Shown: one piece after another, positions 6,855-13,928 of the stretch
Layout of the letters: every line of letters starts with the position of its first letter
How positions within the stretch are numbered: position 1 is the first letter of the stretch
Assembly: GCA_023228445.1 (NCBI GenBank)
Contig: JALOBD010000018.1
Span: 1 to 20,100 of the forward strand
Origin: Sphaerochaeta sp.
GTDB taxonomy: Bacteria; Spirochaetota; Spirochaetia; Sphaerochaetales; Sphaerochaetaceae
Length of the DNA stretch: 20,100 nucleotides
Reading direction: 5' to 3'
Notes under the pieces: generated by a model
Seen by the model: the letters and a program-made list of their open reading frames with translations, nothing else
What the model was told of the DNA's origin: nothing
The model's database searches: none
Translations under genes and position numbers: made by a program

Positions 6855-6879
6855 ACGGGGAGCATTCGCTCCCCGTTTT
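6855..6879 (+). terminator. intra-operon attenuator/terminator hairpin after the binding-protein gene
   Basis: A perfect 9-bp stem ACGGGGAGC (6855-6863) pairs with GCTCCCCGT (6868-6876) around an ATTC loop and is followed by T residues to 6879. It sits 17 bases after the binding-protein stop and before the permease Shine-Dalgarno. The short T-run suggests partial termination or 3' protection, giving more binding protein than membrane parts. Confidence 0.75.
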
Positions 6880-6898
6880 CATTCAGTAGGAGACCATC

Positions 6899-7534
6899 GT
6901 GCGCAACCTGTTGCCGCTGCTCTTGGCAGGAACCATCACCACCCTCAAGATCTTTGTCTTGACGCTGCTCTTCTCAATTCCGCTCGGGGCCTTGGTGGCC
7001 AGGGGGAGGATGAGCAAGAACCCCATCGTCAGTACGGTGATCAACATCTACATCATGATCATGCGCGGCACCCCCCTGATCCTCCAACTGCTCTTTGTCT
7101 ACTTCGGCCCCTACTACCTCTTCGGCGCCTCCTACGACCGCTTCACCGCCGTCATCATCGGCTTTGTCATCAACTACGCCGCGTACTTTGCCGAAATCTA
7201 CCGTGGGGGCGTACAATCCATCCCGATCGGCCAGTGGGAGGCGAGCCTGGTCCTCGGCTTCTCCCGCGCCCACACCTTCACCCATGTCATCGTCCCACAA
7301 GTGGTCAAGCGCATCATCCCGGCGATGGGAAACGAGGTCATCACACTGGTCAAGGACACCGCCCTTGCCCAGACGATCGGTGTGGCTGAACTCTTCCGCG
7401 TCGCCCAGAGCGCCTCGGCGCGCCAGTTCTCCACCACCCCGATCGTCATCGCCGGCCTCTTCTACTTCATCATGAACGGCGTTGTCTCCCGCCTCTTCGA
7501 CCGCTTCGAGAAGAAGCTCGACTACTACCATTGA
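6899..7534 (+). CDS. polar amino-acid ABC transporter permease (HisM/GlnP family)
   Basis: A 211-residue inner-membrane permease of the His/Glu/Gln family that forms the channel, probably as a homodimer because only one permease gene is present. Hydrophobic segments run from LLPLLLAGTITTLKIFVLTL through a final AGLFYFIMNGVVSRLF. The MRGTPLILQLLFVYFG motif and the EAA loop for docking the ATPase (QWEASLVLGFSRAHTF, then VIVPQVVKRIIPAMGNE) are both present. The start is GTG at 6899, chosen because TAGGAG lies 6 bases upstream (6886-6892 area) and the N-terminus matches the family length. The charged C-terminus ends FEKKLDYYH. The next gene's Shine-Dalgarno overlaps its stop codon, so the two are translationally linked. 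Confidence 0.92.
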   Translation: MRNLLPLLLAGTITTLKIFVLTLLFSIPLGALVARGRMSKNPIVSTVINIYIMIMRGTPLILQLLFVYFGPYYLFGASYDRFTAVIIGFVINYAAYFAEIYRGGVQSIPIGQWEASLVLGFSRAHTFTHVIVPQVVKRIIPAMGNEVITLVKDTALAQTIGVAELFRVAQSASARQFSTTPIVIAGLFYFIMNGVVSRLFDRFEKKLDYYH

Positions 7535-7541
7535 AGGAGGG
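7534..7541 (+). promoter_or_regulatory. Shine-Dalgarno that sets the ATPase start
   Basis: AAGGAGGG directly follows the permease stop TGA (7532-7534, sharing its A) and lies 4 bases before ATG 7546. This excludes the upstream in-frame TTG at 7531 as the start. Confidence 0.7.
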
Positions 7542-7545
7542 AGCG

Positions 7546-8304
7546 ATGAGCATCATTACTGTAGAGAACGTGGTCAAGAGCTTCGATGCGCTGGGAGTGT
7601 TGAGGGGTATCAGCTTCACCCTCAATGAGGGGGAGGTCCTCTCCATCATCGGCCCGTCGGGCAGCGGAAAATCAACGCTGCTGCGCTGTCTCACCCAGCT
7701 TGAACGCATCGACAGCGGACGCATCGAGGTCTGCTCGATGACGATGGCCCACAGCACCGGAGGGACCATCCAGTACGCCGATGCCAAGACGTTGAAGCAG
7801 ATCCGCCTCAAGCTCGGCCTGGTCTTCCAGAACTTCAACCTCTTTCCCCACATGAGCGTGCTGCGCAACATCACCGAAGCACAGGTCAACGTCCTGGCAA
7901 AGAGCAAGGGCGAGGCGGTTGCCACCGCCCGCCAGCTCTTGGCCAAGATGGGCCTTGAGGAGAAGGAGGACGCCTACCCCTGCCACCTCTCGGGGGGACA
8001 GCAACAGCGCGTCTCCATCGCACGGGCGTTGGCGCTCAACCCCACCGTGCTCTGCTTTGATGAGCCGACCAGTGCACTGGACCCCGAACTCACCATCGAG
8101 ATCCTCAAGGTCATCAAGGATCTGGCCAAGGAGAAGATGACGATGATCGTTGTCACCCACGAGATGGCCTTCGCCCGAGACATCAGCGACCGGGTCATCT
8201 TCATGGACGAGGGACTGATCGTCGAAGAGGGGCCGCCTGACGTGCTCTTCAATGCCCCGGCCAAGGAGCGGACACAGCGCTTTCTCAGTCGGTACGGCCA
8301 GTAG
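7546..8304 (+). CDS. polar amino-acid ABC transporter ATP-binding protein (GlnQ/HisP family)
   Basis: A 252-residue cytoplasmic ATPase that powers the amino-acid importer. It has every ABC motif: Walker A GPSGSGKSTLLRCL, Q-loop in LVFQNFNLFPHMSVLRNI, signature LSGGQQQRVSIARAL, Walker B VLCFDEPTSALDPE and the switch His in VVTHEM. The LFPHMSVLRNIT text is typical of the polar amino-acid subfamily. The start at 7546 gives MSIITVENVVKSF, the normal N-terminus. Its last 20 bases overlap the end of the oppositely oriented D-aminoacylase gene, so no terminator lies between the two operons. Confidence 0.95.
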   Translation: MSIITVENVVKSFDALGVLRGISFTLNEGEVLSIIGPSGSGKSTLLRCLTQLERIDSGRIEVCSMTMAHSTGGTIQYADAKTLKQIRLKLGLVFQNFNLFPHMSVLRNITEAQVNVLAKSKGEAVATARQLLAKMGLEEKEDAYPCHLSGGQQQRVSIARALALNPTVLCFDEPTSALDPELTIEILKVIKDLAKEKMTMIVVTHEMAFARDISDRVIFMDEGLIVEEGPPDVLFNAPAKERTQRFLSRYGQ

Positions 8305-9856
8305 ACGGGACGAGCAACCGCCCACTCGTCGTTCCCACCAGCGTCCCCGCCTCAAGAGCAACCTCTCCGTTGACCATCACCAGTGCAAGGGGACTGGCTC
8401 CGCCCGCCTCAATTGCGTCGCTGCTGGTAAGTGTGGCTTGGTCGAAAAGCACCAGGTCGGCTTTGAATCCTTCGGCGATGATGCCGCGCCCATCGAGGCC
8501 CAGACGTCGGGCACTGCGCCCGCTCAGCCGTTCGACGGCTTCCTCGATGGTGAGGTCGCCGCGTTCATTGACGTAGCGGGCGATGAGGTGGAGCGCCGCA
8601 TTGAACGACCGGGGGTGCGGATGGGGCGAGGAGTAGAGGGCATCACTGCCAAAGCACATCTGCCGGTGGGTCATGATCTTCACAACACTCTCCTCACACT
8701 GCGTCACATCGCCCATCACGGCAGGTCCTTCACACTCTACCAAGAGGTCGAAGAGTGCATCATACGGATCTTGTTCACGCAGTGCGGCCACCTGGGCGAT
8801 GCTCAACCCCTCATAGTGTGGATGGGAGGGCAGCGAGAGGAGGGTGATATCATCAAAGCCCACCAAGGCGGCGATGCTGTCCCACCCCTCACCCTGCTCC
8901 ATCAAGGCTCGGGTCTGTGTTCGCACCGTCTGCTCTTGCAGGTGCTGCTTCACACTGCTGCGCGGGAGGGCCAGCAGAGAGGGGGGCAAGAGGCTGAAGA
9001 GCGAGGTCGAACCCCAGAGGTAGGGGTACTGGTCGAAGCCGACGACAAGACCCTCGTCGTTGGCCGCTTCAATCCGCTTAAGAAGCTCATCCACCAACAC
9101 CTGGTTGGCCATCCCAACCGCCTTGAGGTGGCTGATCTGAAGGTGCACCCCGCTTGAGCGGGCGATGTCCAGCACTTCATCAAGACTCTGGAGCACCGCG
9201 CTCCCCTCACAGCGCAGATGGACGGCCAAGAGACGGGCATTGCGTGCCACGACGGTGGCCAGCGCGATGAGCTCGCCTCGATCGGCGCTCTGGCACGGCT
9301 CGTAGTAGAGGCCGGTGGAGAGTCCCCATGCCCCGCACTCCAAGCTCTCAGCCAAGAGAGCGGCCATCTTCGCAACCTCAGCCTCCCCCGCTGGCCTGGA
9401 TGCATCGCTGCCCAACACAGCACTCCTCAGCGGTCCGTGGGCCTGGAAGAACCCCATGTTCACCCCACTGCCGCTTCGGTACCACACCTCCTTGTACTCG
9501 GCGAAGGTAGGCCAATAGTGGTGGGAGGCTGCACCGAGGACCTCCTCTGCAAGAGAATCGCTCGTGTTGGACGGAAAGACGCCGATGCCGCAGTTGCCAC
9601 CGAACTCGGTGGTGATACCCTGGGCGATCTTCGCCCCCATCACCGGGTCGCGGAGCACGTGGATCTCACTGTGGGCGTGCAGGTCTATGAAGCCCGGGGC
9701 GAGGACCAAGCCCCGACAGTCGAAGGTCCGTTCACTCTGGATCTCCCCGAGCCGTCCGATGGCCCTGATGGTACCCCCCTCCACCAAGAGGTCGCTACAG
9801 TAGGCACCAGCACCGGTGCCATCAACGATCGTGGCGTCCTTGAAGAGCTTTCTCAT
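8285..9856 (-). CDS. N-acyl-D-amino-acid deacylase / D-aminoacylase family amidohydrolase
   Basis: A 523-residue metal-dependent amidohydrolase predicted to release D-amino acids from N-acyl-D-amino acids (EC 3.5.1.81 or a related activity) in the cytoplasm. The order is beta strand KDATIVDGTG, metal site PGFIDLHAHSE (H60, H62), GGNCGIGVFP with the bridging-type Cys89, HLQISHLKAVG with metal-ligand His, FDQYPYLWGS, and FGSDALYSSPHPHPRSF with the catalytic Asp. The ending RLGLDGRGIIAEGFKADLVL is the usual second half of the composite beta-barrel. Length fits the family (about 480-530). ATG at 9856 overlaps the stop of the upstream HTH/Fic-like gene (ATGA). Beside an amino-acid importer, a role in salvaging acylated D-amino acids is plausible but inferred. 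A dihydroorotase-like or D-glutamate-specific activity is possible. Confidence 0.85.
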   Translation of the reverse strand: MRKLFKDATIVDGTGAGAYCSDLLVEGGTIRAIGRLGEIQSERTFDCRGLVLAPGFIDLHAHSEIHVLRDPVMGAKIAQGITTEFGGNCGIGVFPSNTSDSLAEEVLGAASHHYWPTFAEYKEVWYRSGSGVNMGFFQAHGPLRSAVLGSDASRPAGEAEVAKMAALLAESLECGAWGLSTGLYYEPCQSADRGELIALATVVARNARLLAVHLRCEGSAVLQSLDEVLDIARSSGVHLQISHLKAVGMANQVLVDELLKRIEAANDEGLVVGFDQYPYLWGSTSLFSLLPPSLLALPRSSVKQHLQEQTVRTQTRALMEQGEGWDSIAALVGFDDITLLSLPSHPHYEGLSIAQVAALREQDPYDALFDLLVECEGPAVMGDVTQCEESVVKIMTHRQMCFGSDALYSSPHPHPRSFNAALHLIARYVNERGDLTIEEAVERLSGRSARRLGLDGRGIIAEGFKADLVLFDQATLTSSDAIEAGGASPLALVMVNGEVALEAGTLVGTTSGRLLVPSTGRTD

Positions 9857-10695
9857 CGCATCTGCTCCCGATACGCCTCGCTCACCAGATCGGTGAGTGC
9901 GAGGTAGTTGCCCCGCCGCTTGGTCATCACCAACGCGGCCTTGAGCTCATCGATGCGCTCCAGGTCTACCAATACCGGTGCCCAGCCCGCCTCAACCATG
10001 AGCCGGCAATAGACCAAGGATGCCAAGAGCGCGTTGTAGCGGGTACACGGGGCAATCCTCATCACCTCCCCATAACAGAAGAGGGCGCGCACCAGCGGGT
10101 GGGCAGCTGAGAACTCACGCTCATCCTGCATGATGAAGACCTCAAGCTCGTCGCCAAGATCCAGGCGACGGGTGAGTTCCAGGTTCTCCAAGCCGAGGCA
10201 GAGGGATGTGTACAGCTGGCCAAGGTACTGCTCGCTCAGGCGTACCGCTGTTCGCCCCAGGCTCGACGAGCGGGCCATCGAGAGGATCATCGAGCGCAGG
10301 TGCAGGGCCAAGAGCTGGTCGGCCAGTGACAAAGACGGGACGCTCTCAAATGATGTGAGCTGGTGCAAATCCTCTTGGGTGAGACCAATTCCTTCGACGG
10401 CGAAGCTTGCAACAATAAACGCGTCGACGTGGGATACGCACCTGGCAAGCAACGCATCCCCATCCATCTCTTTGAACTGCTCCAACCCATCGAGGCCCGA
10501 CGTTCCCAAGCGCAGGTACTCCTGCCTCTGGTGGCGCAGCTGTCTGCCATCACCAGGTTTTGGTGCTCGCGATGGGATGAGGTAGGCCCAGGAACTCTGG
10601 ATCGCGCCGTCGACACGCCCCTGGGCGCAGAGGAGGCGCACCCGCCGCTCGCTGATGCCCCACTTCTTCGCCGCCTCCTTGGTGCTCATGTACAT
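9853..10695 (-). CDS. HTH protein with degenerate, probably inactive Fic-like domain
   Basis: A 280-residue protein. Residues 3-50 (MSTKEAAKKWGISERRVRLL, then a YLIPSRAPKPGDGR hinge) are an excisionase/MerR-type helix-turn-helix as found at the front of some Fic proteins. Residues 90-275 follow the Fic helical plan. S97 to G102 (SFAVEG) matches the [S/T]xxxE[G/N] inhibitory motif. The helix LLASLVYCRLMVEAGWAPVL and the ending NYLALTDLVSEAY match the part after the Fic active site. At the active-site position HPFxxGNGR is replaced by APCTRYNAL (215-223): the catalytic His is Ala and the phosphate-binding Gly/Arg are lost. AMP transfer is therefore unlikely. It may act as a regulator of the coupled deacylase. 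ATG at 10695 follows AGGAGG with 6-base spacing; ATG 10689 is an alternative. Confidence 0.6.
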   Translation of the reverse strand: MYMSTKEAAKKWGISERRVRLLCAQGRVDGAIQSSWAYLIPSRAPKPGDGRQLRHQRQEYLRLGTSGLDGLEQFKEMDGDALLARCVSHVDAFIVASFAVEGIGLTQEDLHQLTSFESVPSLSLADQLLALHLRSMILSMARSSSLGRTAVRLSEQYLGQLYTSLCLGLENLELTRRLDLGDELEVFIMQDEREFSAAHPLVRALFCYGEVMRIAPCTRYNALLASLVYCRLMVEAGWAPVLVDLERIDELKAALVMTKRRGNYLALTDLVSEAYREQMR

Positions 10696-10724
10696 GCGCT
10701 CCCTCCTACCGTTCCTACCTTGGA

Positions 10725-10753
10725 TTAATACCACCAAATACCTGCCGGCGCAA
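10725..10753 (-). promoter_or_regulatory. possible promoter of the HTH/Fic-like and deacylase operon
   Basis: On the minus strand, TTGCGC (10753-10748) and TATTAA (10730-10725) are 17 bases apart, about 30 bases before ATG 10695. The -35 lies in a short direct repeat GCGCAA (10748-10753 and 10756-10761, plus strand), a possible binding site, perhaps for the HTH protein itself. Confidence 0.3.
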
Positions 10754-10772
10754 GTGCGCAATCTCTAAGGGC

Positions 10773-10801
10773 TTTACCAAAGGGTGGACAATGGGGATAA
10801 T
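10773..10801 (+). promoter_or_regulatory. promoter of the FAD-dependent dehydrogenase gene
   Basis: TTTACC (10773-10778) and GATAAT (10796-10801) have a 17-base spacer and match consensus at 4 of 6 and 5 of 6. Transcription would start near 10808, at the foot of a stem-loop, and before the GTG start at 10847. Confidence 0.45.
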
Positions 10802-10806
10802 TGGTT

Positions 10807-10825
10807 GGAAAGGGAGCCCCTTTCC
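10807..10825 (+). terminator. leader stem-loop before the dehydrogenase gene
   Basis: GGAAAGGG (10807-10814) pairs exactly with CCCTTTCC (10818-10825) around a 3-base loop, and AGTCTTTT follows. It stands between the likely transcription start and the Shine-Dalgarno at 10834. It may stabilise the 5' end or act as an attenuator; the T-run is short. Confidence 0.5.
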
Positions 10826-10833
10826 AGTCTTTT

Positions 10834-10840
10834 GGGAGGT
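10834..10840 (+). promoter_or_regulatory. Shine-Dalgarno that sets the dehydrogenase GTG start
   Basis: GGGAGGT lies 6 bases before GTG 10847. The upstream in-frame GTG at 10784 has no comparable site and would place the promoter -10 and the leader stem-loop inside the gene. Confidence 0.65.
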
Positions 10841-10846
10841 GCACCT

Positions 10847-12130
10847 GTGGATATCTACGACGTCGTCATTGTTGGAAGTGGGCCTGCCGGCATGGGGGCT
10901 GCCTTCGCCCTCAAGAGCGCAAAACCGGACCTCTCCATCCTCATCCTAGACCGTGAGAAGTTCTCGACCGGCGGCATGCGCAACGACTGCAAGATGAACT
11001 TCACCTACCCCATCGGCTTTCCCACCGAGTATTGGAGCCAAGAGGCGGCGACCCACTACCTGGGCCAGGTCATCGACTTCCTCCAACCCTCCATCATGCC
11101 CAAGAACAACATCGATGTGTACAAAAAGCGGGCTGAGCGCCTCGGTTGTACGTTGCTGGAGATCCGGCAGACCCATTTGGGCACTGACGGGGGCTTGGCA
11201 CTCATCAAGGAGCTCCTGTCGCGCCTTGATGCCCTTGGCGTCGACCTCTCCTTGGGCGAGACGATGGAGCGCGTCGACCAAGAGCGGCGTGTTGTCACCA
11301 CCGAGACGCGCGAGATCGGGTACAGGGCGCTGCTCGTCGCCCCGGGGCGCAAGGGCTTCAACTTCCTGCAGGAGCTGATGCACTCCCTCTCCATCCCCTT
11401 CATCGACAATATCGTCGACATCGGCATCCGGGTGGAGACCCGCATCGAGCACTATCCCATCGTGCGCGACTACTACGATCCGAAGTTCTACTTTCCTGAC
11501 AAGGTACGCACCTTCTGCACCAACAGCGGCAACGCACACGTGGTACGGGAGCGCTACGCCACCAGCCGGGGCGACCAGTGGTACTCGGTCAATGGCCATG
11601 CCTTTGCCCCGGACAGCCGCCACGACAACGGGTTGGTCAACTTCGCCATGCTCAAGACGGTGCGCTTCACCGCCCCGCTGGCCAGTGGACAGGCATTTGC
11701 CGAGAACCTGGGCCTGCAGGCCGCGCTCATGGGAGGGGGCAAGCCGCTGATGCAACGCGTTGGGGACTTCCGCCTCGGCTCACGCAGCAAGGAAGCGTCC
11801 TTCAGCGATGATCTCTTCGACTTCGAGCCGACACTACGCTCCTGTTGCCCCGGTGATATCTCGCTGGCCATCCCGGCGAAGATCCTCAGGGCCATCTGGA
11901 AGGCGATGAAGAACCTCGACACCATCGTGCCGGGGGTCCTCCACCCCTCGACCATCATGTACTACCCGGAGATCAAGCTCTACGCCAACAAGCCCCGCTA
12001 CCTGGATGAGCACTTCCGCGTCGCCGACACCATCTGGTTTGCCGGTGACGGAGCCGGTACGAGCCGGGGCATCACCGGCGCCTGGGCCAGCGGCATCCGA
12101 GCCGCCGAGGGGATGGCTGAGACCTTATAG
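10847..12130 (+). CDS. FAD-dependent dehydrogenase / NAD(P)-FAD oxidoreductase (COG2509 type)
   Basis: A 427-residue flavoprotein of the uncharacterised FAD-dependent dehydrogenase group. The N-terminus is a Rossmann dinucleotide site, YDVVIVGSGPAGMGAAFAL, ending in the acidic ribose-binding stretch ILILDRE. A GRKGFNFLQELM segment and an IVDIGIRVE strand follow. The C-terminus has the second FAD-contact motif, WFAGDGAGTSRGITGAWASG. CxxxxF-type patches (FCTNSGN, LRSCCPGD) are present, but no clear redox-active CxxC disulfide. GTG at 10847 is chosen from its GGGAGGT site and because the fold begins immediately after it. The substrate is unknown. The gene stands alone with its own promoter, and its last 6 bases overlap the end of the opposing esterase gene. 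Confidence 0.82.
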   Translation: MDIYDVVIVGSGPAGMGAAFALKSAKPDLSILILDREKFSTGGMRNDCKMNFTYPIGFPTEYWSQEAATHYLGQVIDFLQPSIMPKNNIDVYKKRAERLGCTLLEIRQTHLGTDGGLALIKELLSRLDALGVDLSLGETMERVDQERRVVTTETREIGYRALLVAPGRKGFNFLQELMHSLSIPFIDNIVDIGIRVETRIEHYPIVRDYYDPKFYFPDKVRTFCTNSGNAHVVRERYATSRGDQWYSVNGHAFAPDSRHDNGLVNFAMLKTVRFTAPLASGQAFAENLGLQAALMGGGKPLMQRVGDFRLGSRSKEASFSDDLFDFEPTLRSCCPGDISLAIPAKILRAIWKAMKNLDTIVPGVLHPSTIMYYPEIKLYANKPRYLDEHFRVADTIWFAGDGAGTSRGITGAWASGIRAAEGMAETL

Positions 12131-12913
12131 GACGTGGTGGAAGCGGGTGTTCAGCCAGGCGGTGGCCAGATCGACCCACTGGCGGGCCCCGGGATGGGGC
12201 GTGCCCACCTCCTCGGTGCACATCGACAGGCCATGCCCCCCACTTTCAAAGAGGTGGGCTTCACACGAGACCCCTGCCGCGCGATACGCCTTGACGAGGT
12301 CGAGCGTATTCTCCACCGGCACAGCGGGGTCGGCCATCGTATGCCAGATGAAGGCCGGTGAGGTGGTCACCGTGACATGGCGGTCGAGCAACATCAGATC
12401 TCTGAGCTGCCCATCCCCCCCGCTGACCAAGTCCAGGCTGCCCTGGTGATCGTTGATCACCGGGTAGCAGAGGATCAGCGCATCGGGGCGGTTGTTCTGG
12501 TCGACGACCTTCTGCACGTCGGTCACCATCCGGTGGTCATGCAAGATACCAATCGAAGCGGCCAGATGACCGCCTGCTGAGAAGCCGATGACCGCCACCC
12601 GGGTGGGGTCGCACATCCACGCGAGGGCATGCTCGCGGATCTTGATGAGAGCGGCGCTTGCCTCCAAGAGCGGGTTGAGCGAACCTGCCTCCTCCTCGAC
12701 CGAGTAGTCGAGGATGAAGACGTTGTAGCTCTCGGCGAGGAAGTGCATCGCCACCGGGTCGCGTTCACGCGCAGAGCGGTACCGGTATCCCCCACCAGGG
12801 AGGATGACCACCGACGGCCTGATGTTACGGATCCCGCCGTCGTTGGTGATCTCCTGCAGGTATCCGGTGAGGGGCACCTGGTTGGGGCCCACGGCTGTTT
12901 GTATGATTCTCAT
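12125..12913 (-). CDS. alpha/beta-hydrolase esterase (acetyl-esterase / BD-FAE-like)
   Basis: A 262-residue alpha/beta-hydrolase predicted to remove acetyl or other short acyl groups, possibly from sugars. VVILPGGGYRYRSARE supplies the oxyanion-hole GGG. VAVIGFSAGGHLAAS holds the nucleophile Ser in G-x-S-x-G. WHTMADPAVPVENT holds the acid Asp, and FESGGHGLSM the catalytic His. No signal peptide is visible, so it is cytoplasmic. ATG at 12913 (MRIIQTAVG) is chosen because the conserved beta strand starts there. The Shine-Dalgarno is poor, and a GTG at 12931 is an in-frame alternative. The AGAGGAGGG further upstream is too distant to serve either. No glycan gene is adjacent, so the natural substrate is open. 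Confidence 0.8.
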   Translation of the reverse strand: MRIIQTAVGPNQVPLTGYLQEITNDGGIRNIRPSVVILPGGGYRYRSARERDPVAMHFLAESYNVFILDYSVEEEAGSLNPLLEASAALIKIREHALAWMCDPTRVAVIGFSAGGHLAASIGILHDHRMVTDVQKVVDQNNRPDALILCYPVINDHQGSLDLVSGGDGQLRDLMLLDRHVTVTTSPAFIWHTMADPAVPVENTLDLVKAYRAAGVSCEAHLFESGGHGLSMCTEEVGTPHPGARQWVDLATAWLNTRFHHVL

Positions 12914-12955
12914 AGCGCGATGGTACCACACATCGCTGTGTTTGTGACCCTCCTC

Positions 12956-12968
12956 TTCATTGCATGAA
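12956..12968. promoter_or_regulatory. small inverted repeat at the nucleoside-hydrolase -35
   Basis: TTCAT (12956-12960), TGC, ATGAA (12964-12968) form a 5-bp inverted repeat across the -35 hexamer. It is a weak operator candidate, since the arms are short. Confidence 0.2.
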
Positions 12969-12988
12969 TGAGCATGTCTTGCTACGAT
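12960..12988 (+). promoter_or_regulatory. promoter of the nucleoside-hydrolase gene
   Basis: TTGCAT (12960-12965) and TACGAT (12983-12988) are 17 bases apart, with an extended -10 (TGC before TACGAT). The expected start near 12995 gives a leader of about 22 bases holding the Shine-Dalgarno for ATG 13017. Confidence 0.4.
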
Positions 12989-13016
12989 GGCAACCACTAC
13001 AAGAATTGGAGTCAAC

Positions 13017-13928
13017 ATGCAGCGAATCATCCTTGATGTGGATACCGGCCTCGATGATGCGGTGGCCCTCTTCCTGGCCGCCGGCCTTGAAGAGATCAAA
13101 ATCGAAGCGGTTATCGCAACCGCCGGCAACGTGGGATTGGACAAGACGCTGGAGAACACGCTCAACATCATGGAGACCACCGGTCTCGATTGTCCAGTGT
13201 ACGCCGGCAGCGCTGCCCCATTGGTCAGAGTGCCGGTGGAGGCGGGTGACTTTCATGGCGAGACGGGCCTCGACGGACCGATCTTCGCAACGCGGCTACG
13301 CCAAGAGGTGCAAGCGCAGAGCGGCATCGATGCGATGATCACTCTGGTCACCAACAATCCCCAAGAGATCACCATCGTCAGCGTCGGCCCGTTGACCGAC
13401 TTGGCCCGCGCCCTCCAAAGAGAGCCCGCTGTGGCGAGCTTGGCCAAGGAATTTGTCATCATGGGGGGCTCGTTTTCGAGCGGGAACGTCACACCCGAGG
13501 CGGAGTTCAACACCTACGCCGACCCCGAGGCGGCCAAGATTGTCTTCTCAAGTGGGGCAAAGATCGCCCTCTTCAGCTTGGACTGTACCCGTACCGTGAC
13601 CCTCAGCGCTGAGCGCCTTGAAGGCTTTAGAGCAAAAAGCGGGCGCTCCAACGAGGTCTTTGTCGCCTGCATGGACACCTACACAGCCAACTACACCAAG
13701 CGTCGCCAAGGAGAGCCGCAGATGCACGACCCGCTGTGCGTCGCCTACCTCATCGATCCCTCCAAGGTATCGGGTGCGTATCATGGCGTGGACGTCATAC
13801 TCGAGGAGGGACCCTCCTACGGCAAGACCATCAAGCGTGATACGTCCAAGAACACCTTCGTCGCCGAGTCGATCGATATCCCTTGGTTCTGGACCCTGGT
13901 GGAGCGAGCGTTGGCAGCACTCCCCTAG
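13017..13928 (+). CDS. inosine/uridine-preferring nucleoside hydrolase
   Basis: A 303-residue nucleoside N-ribohydrolase that splits ribonucleosides to base plus ribose. The calcium-binding motif is ILDVDTGLDDAVAL (D7, D9, D13, D14). EFVIMGGSF (145-153), then GNVTPEAEFNTYADPEAA (156-173) are the central family blocks. MHDPLCVAYLIDP (236-248) supplies the His and the last metal-binding Asp (H237, D238). An HGETGLDGP loop (80-88) corresponds to the family's substrate-side loop. Start ATG 13017 has TTGGAG just upstream and gives the standard N-terminus; an earlier in-frame ATG at 12987 has no Shine-Dalgarno and overlaps the -10. It lies tail to tail with the nucleoside-uptake operon and would use the imported nucleosides. 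Base preference cannot be read from sequence. Confidence 0.92.
   Translation: MQRIILDVDTGLDDAVALFLAAGLEEIKIEAVIATAGNVGLDKTLENTLNIMETTGLDCPVYAGSAAPLVRVPVEAGDFHGETGLDGPIFATRLRQEVQAQSGIDAMITLVTNNPQEITIVSVGPLTDLARALQREPAVASLAKEFVIMGGSFSSGNVTPEAEFNTYADPEAAKIVFSSGAKIALFSLDCTRTVTLSAERLEGFRAKSGRSNEVFVACMDTYTANYTKRRQGEPQMHDPLCVAYLIDPSKVSGAYHGVDVILEEGPSYGKTIKRDTSKNTFVAESIDIPWFWTLVERALAALP

Noticed and set aside
5900..6865. 321-codon open frame on the minus strand
   Set aside because: It lies opposite the amino-acid binding protein, spans that gene's promoter, and has no recognisable domain or Shine-Dalgarno.
8252..9157. 301-codon open frame on the plus strand
   Set aside because: It is antisense to the D-aminoacylase, whose metal-binding motifs are clear on the other strand.
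10784..10846. N-terminal extension of the FAD dehydrogenase from GTG 10784
   Set aside because: It would contain the -10 box and the leader hairpin, and it lacks a Shine-Dalgarno. The Rossmann strand starts right after GTG 10847.
12914..13180. 89-codon N-terminal extension of the esterase
   Set aside because: It runs antisense through the nucleoside-hydrolase promoter and start, has no Shine-Dalgarno, and does not resemble the family.
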